Shown: positions 11,772 through 22,493 of the stretch, one piece after another
Numbering within the stretch: position 1 is the first letter of the stretch
Layout of the letters: each line of letters starts with the position of its first letter
Source: Neostapfia colusana
Taxonomy: Eukaryota > Streptophyta > Magnoliopsida > Poales > Poaceae
DNA length: 64,000 bases
Direction: 5' to 3'
Assembly: GCA_030760725.1 (NCBI GenBank)
Contig: JASWHV010000005.1
Span: 96,602,622 to 96,666,621 of the forward strand
Made by a program: the position numbers and the translations under genes
The notes under the pieces: model-generated
The model's input: only the letters and a program-made list of their open reading frames with translations
What the model was told of the DNA's origin: nothing
The model's database searches: none

Positions 11772-12222
11772 TCATCATGTGAAGGTTAGAGGACTTCGGA
11801 ATGTGGAGAACCAGCTGGGACGTCCACAAGTTGATGGAGATAGTTTACAACTCGGAATCGAGTTCAACTCGGAATCCAGGAACAGTCCACCTTAAAACGG
11901 ACGCCCAGGATGCATACGGACTCCGTTTTTGACGTTCTACATATGCACATAAAGAGAAGGAGATAAAGGTTCCAATGTCTCTGGTCCCGTATCAAAATTT
12001 ATCCAGAATCATCGAGAATTGTCGAAACAAGTCGAACACAGATTTCTGTCCGGTGCTGAGCCACTGTATCGGGCTTTTGGGCCTTGTATCCCGTATGAGT
12101 CCATTAGGGACGCGTCTCAGGGTCTCTTGACAGAACCCTAGCCTTTAAATACTGTAGCCGCCGGCCATAATCCGTGGGTTTTGCTTAGATAAACAGTTTC
12201 ACCATTCTACGGTTTGTGAGAC
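11600..12222 (+). repeat. CRM-A 3' LTR, left part
   Basis: Begins TGATGAGGACATC after the polypurine tract and is homologous to the CRM-B LTRs (30387-31286, 50231-51147). It is split at 12222 by the Copia element. The target duplication GAGAC is at 12218-12222 and 27658-27662, and the LTR continues at 27663. Confidence 0.85.
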
Positions 12223-13552
12223 TGAATGTAGCCTAGAGGGGGGTGAATAGGCTTTTCGATGTTTTGTTAATCCTTGAAACACTTAGTAGGTTTATCAAAT
12301 ACAGGGAAATCGGACTAGTCTGGTAGAGTGCGGACTAGTCCGTTTTCTAAACGGAGAAAAATTGGACTAGTCCGGTACTGGGCGGACTAGTCCTGTATGC
12401 GTGGACTAGGGAGATCAAGATTGATCAATGTTCACTTCTAATACTCTATGCAGTGGAAATTAATTGTTAGTTTGGATGTATTGCAACAGTGATACAATTA
12501 GTAACAGGAAACAACTTTGATTTTAATGTTTGAATGTGAATTTCAAAGGATAGATTAAATACTAGAATATGATGAACAATTAATGAACAAGAGTAGAAGA
12601 CAAGTGTTTATACCGAGGTTCAATTCCACGAAGGAAATCCACGTCCCCGTTGAGGAGTTCACTAAGGACCGGGTCTTCTCCAATCCTATCCTCGTCGAAT
12701 CACCACAAAGGCCAATTCTCTTCCACTAATCACAAAGGGGAATAAATCGTTCAAGGGGCCTTCTCACAAGTTGAGGGCTCCCCAAGAATTACAAGGAATG
12801 AACAAACACAACTCAACACACTCAACAGATGAACAATTAACAAACAAGAGTGTGTGAGAGATCAAACCCAAGAGCTCAAGAGGTGTAGAACAAGTCTCTC
12901 CTTTGATAAATTTCCAATCCCCAAGAATTGATCCTTCTTGGGTTAGAATATGTGGAGAGAGGTGAATTTTGGGCTCTTGGGAGGTGTGACGGCACAGGAG
13001 GTTCAAGAGATATGTTGGTATGGCCGTACACCTCTTTTTATAGTAGGGTTTCCAATGGGTACGTTAGGGTTTGCGATGTCCGGACTAGTCCGAGGTTGAC
13101 TCCGGACTAGTCTGGTGTGCGGTGTGTAGAAAACCCTAAGTGTCGTGAGATATCGGACTAGTCCGTAGCAGTGTGGACTAGTCCATTTTCTGTCTAGCGA
13201 CAAAATTGGAATTGTCCAGATGATATCGGACTAGTCCGTTTTCTGGTCAGAAAGAAAATCAGACTAGTCCGGTTAATATCGGACTAGTCCGCACATGTTG
13301 AAATTGTGCAGTTAGTTTGATTTCTTTCTCTTGAGTTCTTGGGATGTGTTTCTCCAACACACTCTATACTAAGTGATCTAATCTTTTCAGTTCTTGAGCT
13401 CTTATCAATTTGGATCCTCCTTCTCCTTTCTTTTTGCGCTTTCTTCCTGATTTCTTTTAAGAACCTGCGCTCATCTTAGCAATTTTGTTAGGGTCTCATT
13501 TGTTTGTCATAAATCAACCAAAACCCACAAGGGGTGCCTAGATGCACTTTCA
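12223..13552 (-). repeat. 3' LTR of the SIRE-type element
   Basis: The LTR is 1330 bp. In element orientation it starts TGAAAGTGCATCTAGGC and ends CTACATTCA. It contains about eleven copies of a palindrome of type CGGACTAGTCCG, in clusters at 12310-12400 and 13080-13300, and a TATA box on the minus strand. Short open frames here have no protein character. Confidence 0.9.
13034..13042 (-). promoter_or_regulatory. TATA box of the SIRE-type LTR
   Basis: TATAAAAAG on the minus strand, placed just downstream (in element sense) of the 13080-13300 palindrome cluster, as expected for a U3 promoter. Confidence 0.5.
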
Positions 13553-13568
13553 ATCTCCCCCTTTTTGG
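13553..13568 (-). other. Polypurine tract of the SIRE-type element
   Basis: On the minus strand CCAAAAAGGGGGAGAT lies directly before the 3' LTR start TGAAAGTG. Confidence 0.85.
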
Positions 13569-14045
13569 TGATTGATGACAACCAATTGAGATCTCACAAA
13601 TATGACAATAAGAATTCAGATTTTCATAAAGTGTGTGCATATGAGTTTTGAACAAAATAGACAATGAAGACATGAGACATATGTGCACTCTTTATGGTGG
13701 GGTGCAAAACTACATGTGTGAGCAATAATTTTTATGTAAATATCATAATGAGCATACTCATCAAGAGTCTCAATCTTACATAGCAGTTTTAAACATACGC
13801 CATTAATCATAAGCATAACATAGTAATCTAACAAAAGCATAATGATAACATAAGTCTTACAAATGCATAATGGTAGCATAAGTCTTACAACAGCATAATG
13901 ATAGCATAGGTCTTACACAAGCTCATTTCTTAAGCTAAGACACAAAAGGAAAGACCTACGACCTAGGACTCCCCCTCAATCTCTCGCCCTTTGGCATCAA
14001 GGCACCAATAAAAAGGAGAGGAGGGATCTACTTGTCGTCGCCAAC

Positions 14046-15606
14046 TCACTCCTCGCCGTCGGCCCTCTCATCGTCTTCATCATCAGGCTGAGGAGGAGGA
14101 GGAGGAAGAGGAGAGGAACCACTCATCGTGCCAAAGTAGGCACACTCTGAAGGAGAGAGAGGAAGAAGCTCTGTAAACTCAGATGCAATGTCCACTGAGA
14201 TGACCAGGGATCCAATGGGCTCAATCTCCAGTTTTTGGCATATTTCATTGACATTGGCCTTCATGTATCTCATCTCTTCTTTTCTTGCCTTGTTCATCTT
14301 ATGAAGCTTCACCTCAGTTTTGCGGCAAGAACTAAAAATGGCAGCCAAAAACTTTATGATCCCACTGGAGGGACCTTTCTGTGGAGAGGCCCTAGTCTTG
14401 GATGCAGGCCTTGCATCTTCATGCGCTCTCTCTGGATGTTCTTCTGGTGATCCAGGTGAGGGAGCAGCTGGGAGGGAGGCCTTAGGAGGCTTCTGAGGCC
14501 TTAGAGCAGTGTGCTCTACATCCTTCACAAACTCAATTCCTGTGACTTTCTCAATCATGAACATCAAGTAAGGAGCATAGCCATAGGAATGGTTTGGTGT
14601 GCAGGATATGTTTACCATGTCATTCCAAATTTAATCAAAGATATTAAATCTTCTCCTCCTACTGATCACTTTCATCAAGGTTCTCAGATAACCTTGGACG
14701 CTCCTGGCATCTCCATCCTTTGGAGCAATGGTCTTCCAGAGCACTCTGTTGAGAACAATGAAGAAGGGTTTCATGTTCTTGGTTGAGGGAGGGTTGAATG
14801 GAAGTCGAGTATCATAGAGAAACTCCATCTTGTCCTTCTCCACAACTCCCAGATTGTGAATCACAATCTCATCATTCACGGTGTCCTCAAGATGCAACAG
14901 TCTGGCAAACTTAGTATAAGAGATTGTGTACATGGATCCATGTGTCATCCAAGTCACTTTGTCCTCTCCATCATGAGCAAAGTGGCAAGATGAGTAAAAC
15001 TGGGTAATGATCTCATCATTCCAGTTGTACCATAAGGCGAGTAGGACCTTGAGTACCATAAGCCTCTATGACCTCCTCAAAGGCTTCATAGCTTTTCCTT
15101 TCAAAGTACGTCCAGTCGATCCATTGACTTCGGACCACTGGAGTCTTCATTTGGAGGTACACTGAGCTGTAGTAGTCCGAGTGAAAGTTACTCCAAAATC
15201 TCTTGTCGGCTGCCTTTTTGCTGGAGCTGTAGGCATCAACCTTCCTCAGGTTCCATGCCACATCACTCCCCTTGCCATTGAACTTTTCCTCCGAGGGATC
15301 CCTATGTCCCTGTCTTGGAGCTGTCATCTTGAGGGGACCAATCGGTCCGGAAGCAAGCCCCTTTCCCTTGCCCTTGGTTTGGCGTTGAGCCGCCGAGCTA
15401 GAACCAGCCAAATTTGCTCTTTAAGCTGGTCTCTTGATTGTGACCTTTTGGCGAACCCTGGGTGGGGTGAGCGAGGGCTCGACAGCATGATCTTGTCTCT
15501 TTTTGGAGCGAGACTTCGGAATGTGAGACATCACATGTTGATCTCGATCCATCTCGGCTTTAAAATCAGAGAGACTCTCATTCGATCCCGACATGATTTC
15601 TGACAA
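14046..15606 (-). pseudogene. Extra ORF downstream of Copia pol, broken
   Basis: A sense ORF between RNase H and the polypurine tract. It starts near 15606 and runs to 14046 with a stop at 15423-15421, a frameshift near 15040 and a stop at 14633-14631. The first part is basic (KGKGKGLASG). The middle is a folded-looking domain (TYFERKSYEAFEEV, WMTHGSMYTISYTKFARLL, NMKPFFIVLNRVLWKTIAPK, SYGYAPYLMFMIEKVTG). The end has a Pro/Ser-rich linker, a helical stretch and an acidic, proline-rich tail. I see no signal peptide or clear membrane anchor, so the env-like label often given to SIRE downstream ORFs is not supported here. Related sense ORFs occur in other grass SIRE-type elements to my knowledge; the function is unknown. 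Confidence 0.6.
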
Positions 15607-15689
15607 GGAGGATAAAGTGGGTATGAATAATCAAGGATGACAAAGGATTGCATTGAGTTGACAAAAGCTAGGATTCCCTAACAAGATCC

Positions 15690-16345
15690 ATGAATCAGGG
15701 CATATCGGACTAGTCCGGTGTTTAGGGTCGGACTAGTCTGGAGAACTGGACTTGTCCGCCCTAATAACGGACAAGTTCGTTATGAGGCTGCTCAAGCCCT
15801 AATTTTTTGAAATTTGAGATTATTCAATGCAAATATAATCTAGGGTACATGGAATACATCAATAAAGCATGTATTGACTAGAGAAGCTAATCTAATTGAG
15901 CAAAAGCAAGGAAGATCAAAGGTTCTAGGGTTTGGAGAGAAGTTTACCAAATTCTTCGGTTCGAGGCGTTGAGGGAGTTTTTGATCCGGACTAGTCAGGG
16001 GTCTTTGATCCCTTTGCGGTGGAGAACGATTCCCACGGAAATTTGGATGGTTTTGATGGAGAAATCACAAATCCGCCTTGGGAGCACTTGAGTGACGAGA
16101 GAGAGAGTGGGGAGGGTTGTGAGGATGAAGAAGATTAGGTTTGAGCCGTCCCTAGGGTTATGGAGTCGAAATATCGGACTAGTCTGGACCATATCGGACT
16201 AGTCCGTTTTCTGTTCAGAGAGAAAATCAGACTAGTCCATGGTTGTTCGGACTAGTCCGCACTAACGGACTAAGTGCGGACTAGTCTGCCAGTGCGGACT
16301 AGTCCGCGGTGACCATGGACTAGTCCGTGGTCCCTTGTACAGAAG
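15690..16345 (-). repeat. Palindrome cluster between pol and the extra ORF
   Basis: Outside the LTRs, the spacer between RNase H and the downstream ORF carries about ten copies or variants of CGGACTAGTCCG (15703-15745, 15985, seven within 16173-16330). Some variants have an AAGT core (GGACAAGTTCG) or are partly mutated. The same word dominates the LTRs. No coding frame is seen between 15607 and 16607. Confidence 0.75.
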
Positions 16346-16607
16346 TGTACAAAACATATTTATATATGTATTTAAAAGTTTCTACAAAGGAATAAGGGAC
16401 AAAGACAGGTATTCTTGATGAATATGATCAGTAATCATACAACAATCAAGCTACGACCATGATTCACCAAGATCAAGTAACTAACATAGTTTTTAAGAGA
16501 AAAATAGAGAGAGATGATTTCAACATAATTAACATGATTTTGAGGATGGCATAGAGATATGCAAGTTTTCAAGCCAAGTTTCGAGCATCAAGGATGTTTA
16601 GTTCATT

Positions 16608-19600
16608 TCAGAGCTCACAAAAGCGTTTTTCATCAAGTGGCTTGGTAAAGATATAGGCTAGTTGTTTTTCAGTGTTGACATGGGAAATGGCTATGTCTCC
16701 TTTCATTGAGTGATCTCTCAAAAAATGATGCCGGATATCTATGTGTTTAGTTCTAGAGTGCTCAACAGGGTTATGGGCAATTTTAATAGCACTCTCATTG
16801 TCACAAAAGAGTGGAATACGGCTCATATTATAACCGTAATCCCTTAGAGTTTGTCGCATCCAAAGAAGTTGTGCACAACAACTCCTGGCTGCAACATACT
16901 CTGCTTCGTCCGTGGATAAGGCAATTGAATTTTGTTTCTTGGAGGACCATGGAACTAAGGATCTACCTAGGAATTGGCAAGTACCGGAAGTACTTTTTCT
17001 ATCTACCTTGCATCCGGCATAATCTGCATCGGAGTATCCAATGATATTGATTTTGAACCTTTGGGATACCAAAGGCCTAGGTTGGGTGTATGAACTTAAT
17101 ATCTCAAGATCATTTTAACGGCTGTCAGATGACATTCCATAGGATTGGCTTGAAACCTTGCACACAAACATACACTCAACATGATATCAGGCCTAGATGC
17201 ACATAAATAGAGTAGGGAGCCAATCATGGAACGATATACCTTTTGATCCACATTTGGTTCGTCTTCATTTAGATCCAATGTCCATTTGTCGCCATGGGAG
17301 TCTTTATGGGCTTTGCTTTGTCCATTCCAAACTTCTTGAGAATGTCTTGAGTGTACTTTGTTTGGCTTATGAACGTCCCGTCCTTTTGTTGCTTCACTTG
17401 AAATCCCAAGAAGTAACTCAACTCTCCCATCATGGACATCTCGAATCTATCTGTCATAATCTTGCTGAATTCTTGACAAAAGGATTTGTTAGTTGAACCA
17501 AATATAATATCGTCAACATAGATTTGGCAAATGAAGAGATCATCATCAAAGTGTTTAGTAAACAAGGTGTAATCAGCTTTTCCGATTTTGATGTCATTTT
17601 CAATTAAAAAGTCTCTAAGGCACTCATACCAAGCTCTAGGAGCTTGTTTGAGGCCATAGAGAGCCTTACGCAGTTTGAACACATAGTCGGGGTGCTCTTG
17701 ATCTTCAAAACCGGGTGGTTGCTCCACGTACACCTCCTCCTTGATCGGTCCATTCAGAAAGGCACTTTTCACGTCCATTTGATAAAGCTTAAAATCATGC
17801 TGAGTAGCATATGCAAGTAATATACGAATTCATTCAAGCCTAGCTACGGGAGCAAAAGTCTCATCGAAATCCAAACCTTTGACCTGTGAGTACCCTTTTG
17901 CCACAAGTCGTGCCTTGTTCCTTGTGACCACTCCATGTTCGTCTTTCTTGTTGCAGAAGACCCATTTAGTGCCGACGACGTTGGACTTGGGTCTTTCAAC
18001 AAGCTCCCACACTTTGTTCCTTTTGAAGTTGTTCAGTTCTTCTTGCATCGCCATCACCCAGTCTGGATCTTTTAATGCATCCTCAACCCTGTATGGTTCC
18101 AAAGAAGAAACAAAGGAATAGTGTTCACAAAAATTAGTTATGCGAGATCGAGTTATTGCTCCTTTTGGATGTCACCGATTATGTTGTCAACGAGGTGATC
18201 TCTTTGAATGCTTTGGTGTACTCTTAGATGTGGCACTTGTGGTCTTGAATCTTCATTATCATCTTCTTCTCCCCCTGGATAGTTGCCCTCATTGATGTTT
18301 TGGCCTTCTTGATTTTCTTGAGATTTGTCTTGTATGGAAGCTCCCCCTTGATCATTTTCTTCCATCTGTGGTTCATTTTCTTCATTCGCATTTGAAGGTG
18401 GCACTTGTGGTCGAAAACATCGCCCAATGCCATTCTTCTCAATGCTTAACATGGAGCTTCTTCTTGATCTAGCACACACTGATCAACTTGCTCTTCTTGA
18501 GAGCCGTTAGTCTCATCGAACACTACGTCGCATGCGACTTCAACAAGTCTGGAGGTTTTGTTGAAGACAAGATAAGCGTAGGAGTTCGAATCATAGCCAG
18601 TAAGAAACCTTCATCGCACTTTGAAGCAAACTTCGAGGCCCTTGGCTTCTTATTTAAAATATAATATTTTGAACAAAAAACCCGAAAGTATGAAATATTT
18701 GGCTTGTTACCCGTGAGTAGTTCATAAGAGGTTTTCTTGAGCAACCGATGAAGATATAGTCAGTTTATGGCGTGACAAGCGGTGTTAACCGCTTCAGCCC
18801 AAAACCTGTCTGAAGTCTTGTTTTCATCGACCATTGTCCTCGACATCTCAATGAGAGTTCTGTTCTTCCTTTCGGCTACTCCGTTTTGTTGAGGAGTGTA
18901 TGGTGCTGAAAATTCATGCTTTATTCCTTCTTCATTTATATACTCCTCAACTTGGGTCTTCTTGAATTCTGTCCCATTGTCACTTCGCATGTTCTTGATC
19001 TTCAATGAGAATTCATTTTGGGCACACTTGATGAACTTCTTGAGAGTTCCTTGAGTTTCTGTCTTATCATGCAAAAAGAAAACCCACGTGAAGCGTGAAA
19101 AATCATCAACAATGACTAGATCGTATTTATTACCGCCGATTCTTATGTAGGCAATTGGACCAAATATATCCATGTGAAGGAGGTCAAGCGGTCTTGTTGT
19201 AGTCATGACATTCTTCGTGGGATGGGGTGCTCCTACTTGCTTTCCTTCTTGACATGCTCTACACGACCTGTCTTTCTCAAAAACAACATCCTTTAAACCT
19301 CGGATGTGATCGCCTTTGAGGAGTTTTTGAAGATTCCTCATACCAACATCTGCTAGCCGTCTATGCCACAGCCAACCCATGCTGGTCTTTCAAATCAAGC
19401 ATGTGTCAAGTTCGACTTTATCTTTGTTGAAGTCAACTAGATAAAGTTTTCCCTTCAACACACCCTTGAATGCAATTGAGTTATCACTCCTTCTAAAGAC
19501 AGTCACGCCCTCATTAGTCAATAAGCAGTTATAAACCTTGTCACATAATTGAGATATGGACAAAAAATTATAATCAAGGGAGTCAACATTTAAAACATGA

Positions 19601-19797
19601 GAGAGAGTATGTCGTGATGAAATTGCAATTTTACCGGTACCGAGCACTTTTCCTTGACTATTATCACCAAAATAAATGCCTTCCTTTGGGTCTTCATTTT
19701 CTTCATATTCCATAAACATTCTTCTTTCTCCGGTCATGTGATTGGTGCATCCACTATCTAGCACCCATTTTGCTCCGCCGGATGAATAAGTCTGCAA
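16608..19797 (-). pseudogene. pol: Copia protease-integrase-RT-RNase H, broken
   Basis: Protease 19797-19390 with catalytic LDSGCTNHMTG. Integrase 19380-18523: zinc motif around HRRLADVG and CRACQEGKQ, core residues in LLHMDIFGP, MRSDNGTEF and QNGVAERKNR, then YELLTGNKPN. Reverse transcriptase 18102-17269 with KWVFCNKKDEHG, MDVKSAFLNG and catalytic YVDDIIFGS. RNase H 17072-16608 with GYSDADYAGC, STDEAEYVA and DNESAIKIA. Breaks: stops after the integrase N-terminal and core segments, a low-complexity acidic linker at 18479-18153 in another frame, and frameshifts near 17275 and 17090. Catalytic residues are mostly kept, so decay is through frame damage. Confidence 0.9.
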
Positions 19798-19805
19798 AAA
19801 ATAAA

Positions 19806-22175
19806 TTATGCTTTGGTGTTAGGTACCCAAGCTTGCTTGGGTCCTTTGAGGTTAGCCACAAGTGATTTGGGCACCCACACATGAGACATGGTATTCCCAT
19901 GGCGCAGCCCCACATATCTAGCATAAACTCTTCCAAGATTACTTTTCATAAGTACATATGAAGCATCAAAGGTTCTAAATAGAAGTTGTTGTTCATATGT
20001 GTTCACATTGTTAAATTTATCAACATTACTAAGCTTTGTAGTTTGAGAAGAGGTTCCCTTGACAAAGGCAATGCAACCCTTGTTATTCTTGTGGTTTCTA
20101 GCATTGTTCTTTTAACCATTAGAATATCCAATGCCATATTTGACATTAGGAGGTCTTGTAACCGAGTATGAACTGCGTGCATACTTGATCTTCTCCTTGT
20201 AAAATATGCCACTTTGAGAAGATTGCTTGTTCTTTGTCAAGTTTGGCTTTTTCTTCATGTTAGTATCATTATTGGCACAAGTACAAGTAATGCTAGTTTC
20301 AGACTTTGTGTGTTGAGAATATGTGCTAGAAGTTGATGAAGAACCACTTTGCTTGAGTGACTCAACTTGTCCCTCAAGGATCTTGTTAACTTTGGTTAAG
20401 TTAGCAAGTTCATCCTTGATGGTGGTGTTTTAGTCTTTTAACTTCAAGCAAGCTTCCTTGCTTGAAGCTAATTCAAGCTCTAGTGATTTATTTTGTTCCT
20501 TTTCAAATTCAAGATGCTTTTCAATCTCAGGATATTCCTCCTTTTGGGAGATGATCATATCTTCCTGGCGATTGACCAACTTCTCCATATCAACAAGCTT
20601 ATCAAGTAGAAATTTCATTTTAGCAGCTGTCTTTTTGTCTAAACCCCTAAGCATATATTCATCTTCATCACTGCTATCATCCTCACTAGAATTATCACTA
20701 TCACTAGTAAAAGAATGCGAGAAGGAAGATTTAGTCGGTACCTTTCATTTACCTTCCTTTGCCATTAGACAGGTGTTGTCGGTGTCCTTCCATGCGCCCA
20801 TGGTTGGGAATAGAGTGGATTTCTTGGTAGTCTTCTTTATGGCTATGGTGGCCATCTCCTCTTCTTCTTCGGATAAAGATTCATCATTGGAGTCCCACTC
20901 CTTCCCTAGATGCGCTTGACCATATTGCTTCTTCTTCTTGAACATTTTCTTTGGTTGAGACTTGTTATCTTTTGTCTTCTTCTTGTTTTCATCATGTGAA
21001 CAATCTACTATGAAGTGATCGTATCCTCCGCAGTTATAGCACGCCCGTCTCATCTTGGGTCTTTGTTTGTCCCTTTGTCTTCCTTCATTTTAGCTGCTGC
21101 CCTTTTTTATTCTCATCATTTTCTTGAACTTCTTCATGAACAAGATCATGTCTTCTTCATCGATATCACTGCTTTCATCGTCGCTGTCGTCTTCCCCATA
21201 AGCTTCTCGAGCTTCCTTTGATACGGGTTTGCAAGTTGACTTCAAAGCAACTCCTTTCTTCTTTGCCGAGGTGAGTTCGGCAATTTCCTTAACATGCTTG
21301 GCTTGCTTCTCCATCATCTCAAAGTTGATGATCTTGCCAAGAAGTTCGTCCGGGGTCATTTTCCGGTACCCGGGGCTTTCTCTGATCATAGAGCAAAGAG
21401 TTACGTTGTGCAGCATGAATGCTCTGAGAATCAACTTCACAACCTCATGATCATTCCACTTCTTGCTGCCATAAGCTCGGACTTTGTTGATAAGATTCTT
21501 TAGTCGATTGTACATATCTTGTGGTGATTCATCTTCTTCTATCGCGAATCTTCCCAATTCACCTTCAATCATTTCTATCTTGGCCTCGCGTACGTGACGA
21601 TCACCTTCATGTGCAGCTTGCAGTGTGTCCCATATCTCCTTGGCAATCTCGAGTCCATCCACCTTGGTGACCTCATCTCCGCTTAGTGATGACATGATCA
21701 CAGCTGCAGCTTGAGCATTTCGATGAATAGCTTGTTCTTGGCTTGGGGTCAGCTCTTCGTCATCATCCGGGATATCTATCCCTGTACACACTATATGCCA
21801 CAAACTTAGGTTAAGAGATATAAGGTGCATTTTCATGTTTTGTCTCCACATTGAATAGTCATTGCCATCAAAGTAAGGTGCTTTCCCTAGGGGACTTGAT
21901 AAGTAATGATTATTGTTAGAATTCAAACGTTCGTAATCAAAAGAATATCGGGAGTAGTCTGTGTGACTACCCCCTTTCTTCTTCTTTTCATCATCGGTGT
22001 TCTTCTTCCCTTTTGGAGAGATTGCCTTCTTCCGTAGAAGGGCCTTGAGTTGGAGCACCTCCTCATCATCATCCTCACTGTCTTGAATGGCGTCGAGTAA
22101 CTTCTTTAGCTTTTGAGTCCTTTCATCATTACTCTTTTCGTTGTCGATCTTCTTGTGTACATCCTTGACGTCCAT
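19806..22175 (-). pseudogene. gag: Copia gag, long SIRE-type, with in-frame stops
   Basis: Translation starts at 22175. An acidic, Lys-rich N-terminus leads to YFDGNDYSMWRQNM (residues about 101-114), the UBN2-type gag core found in Copia elements. The first frame is 361 codons. In the same frame, after stops, come a CCHC knuckle (CX2CX4HX4C, about 21041-21000), a coiled coil (20654-20430) and the tail ending KSLVANLKGPKQAWVP (to 19806). At least three in-frame stops separate these parts. Protease follows in another frame nine bases further on. Minus-strand start and length suit the SIRE clade. Confidence 0.85.
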
Positions 22176-22213
22176 ACCATCTCTTCGAGCGGTGAGTCTC
22201 TTTTGAAGAGTTT

Positions 22214-22226
22214 GGCTCTGATACCA
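22214..22226 (-). other. Primer binding site of the SIRE-type element
   Basis: On the minus strand TGGTATCAGAGCC, complementary to the 3' end of initiator Met tRNA, lies 6 bp inside the right LTR. It fixes the orientation of the element. Confidence 0.9.
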
Positions 22227-22232
22227 ATTAAA

Positions 22233-22493
22233 TGAAGCCTATAGGGGGGTGAATAGGCTTTTCGATGCTTTGTTAATCCCTGAAACACTTAGTAGGTTTA
22301 TCAAATACAGGGAAATCAGACTAGTCCGGTAGAGTGCGGACTAGTCCATTTTCTAAACAGAGAAAAATCGGACTAGTCCGGTACTGGGCGGACTAGTCCG
22401 GTATGCGTGGACTAGGGAGATCAAGATTGATCAATATTCACTTCTAATACTCTATGCAGAGGAAATTAATTGTTAGTTTGGATGTATTGCAAC
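22233..22493 (-). repeat. 5' LTR of the SIRE-type element, part 1
   Basis: Matches 12223-12484 of the left LTR, including four CGGACTAGTCCG palindromes. It breaks at 22493, where the TEK-3 LTR begins. Confidence 0.85.
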
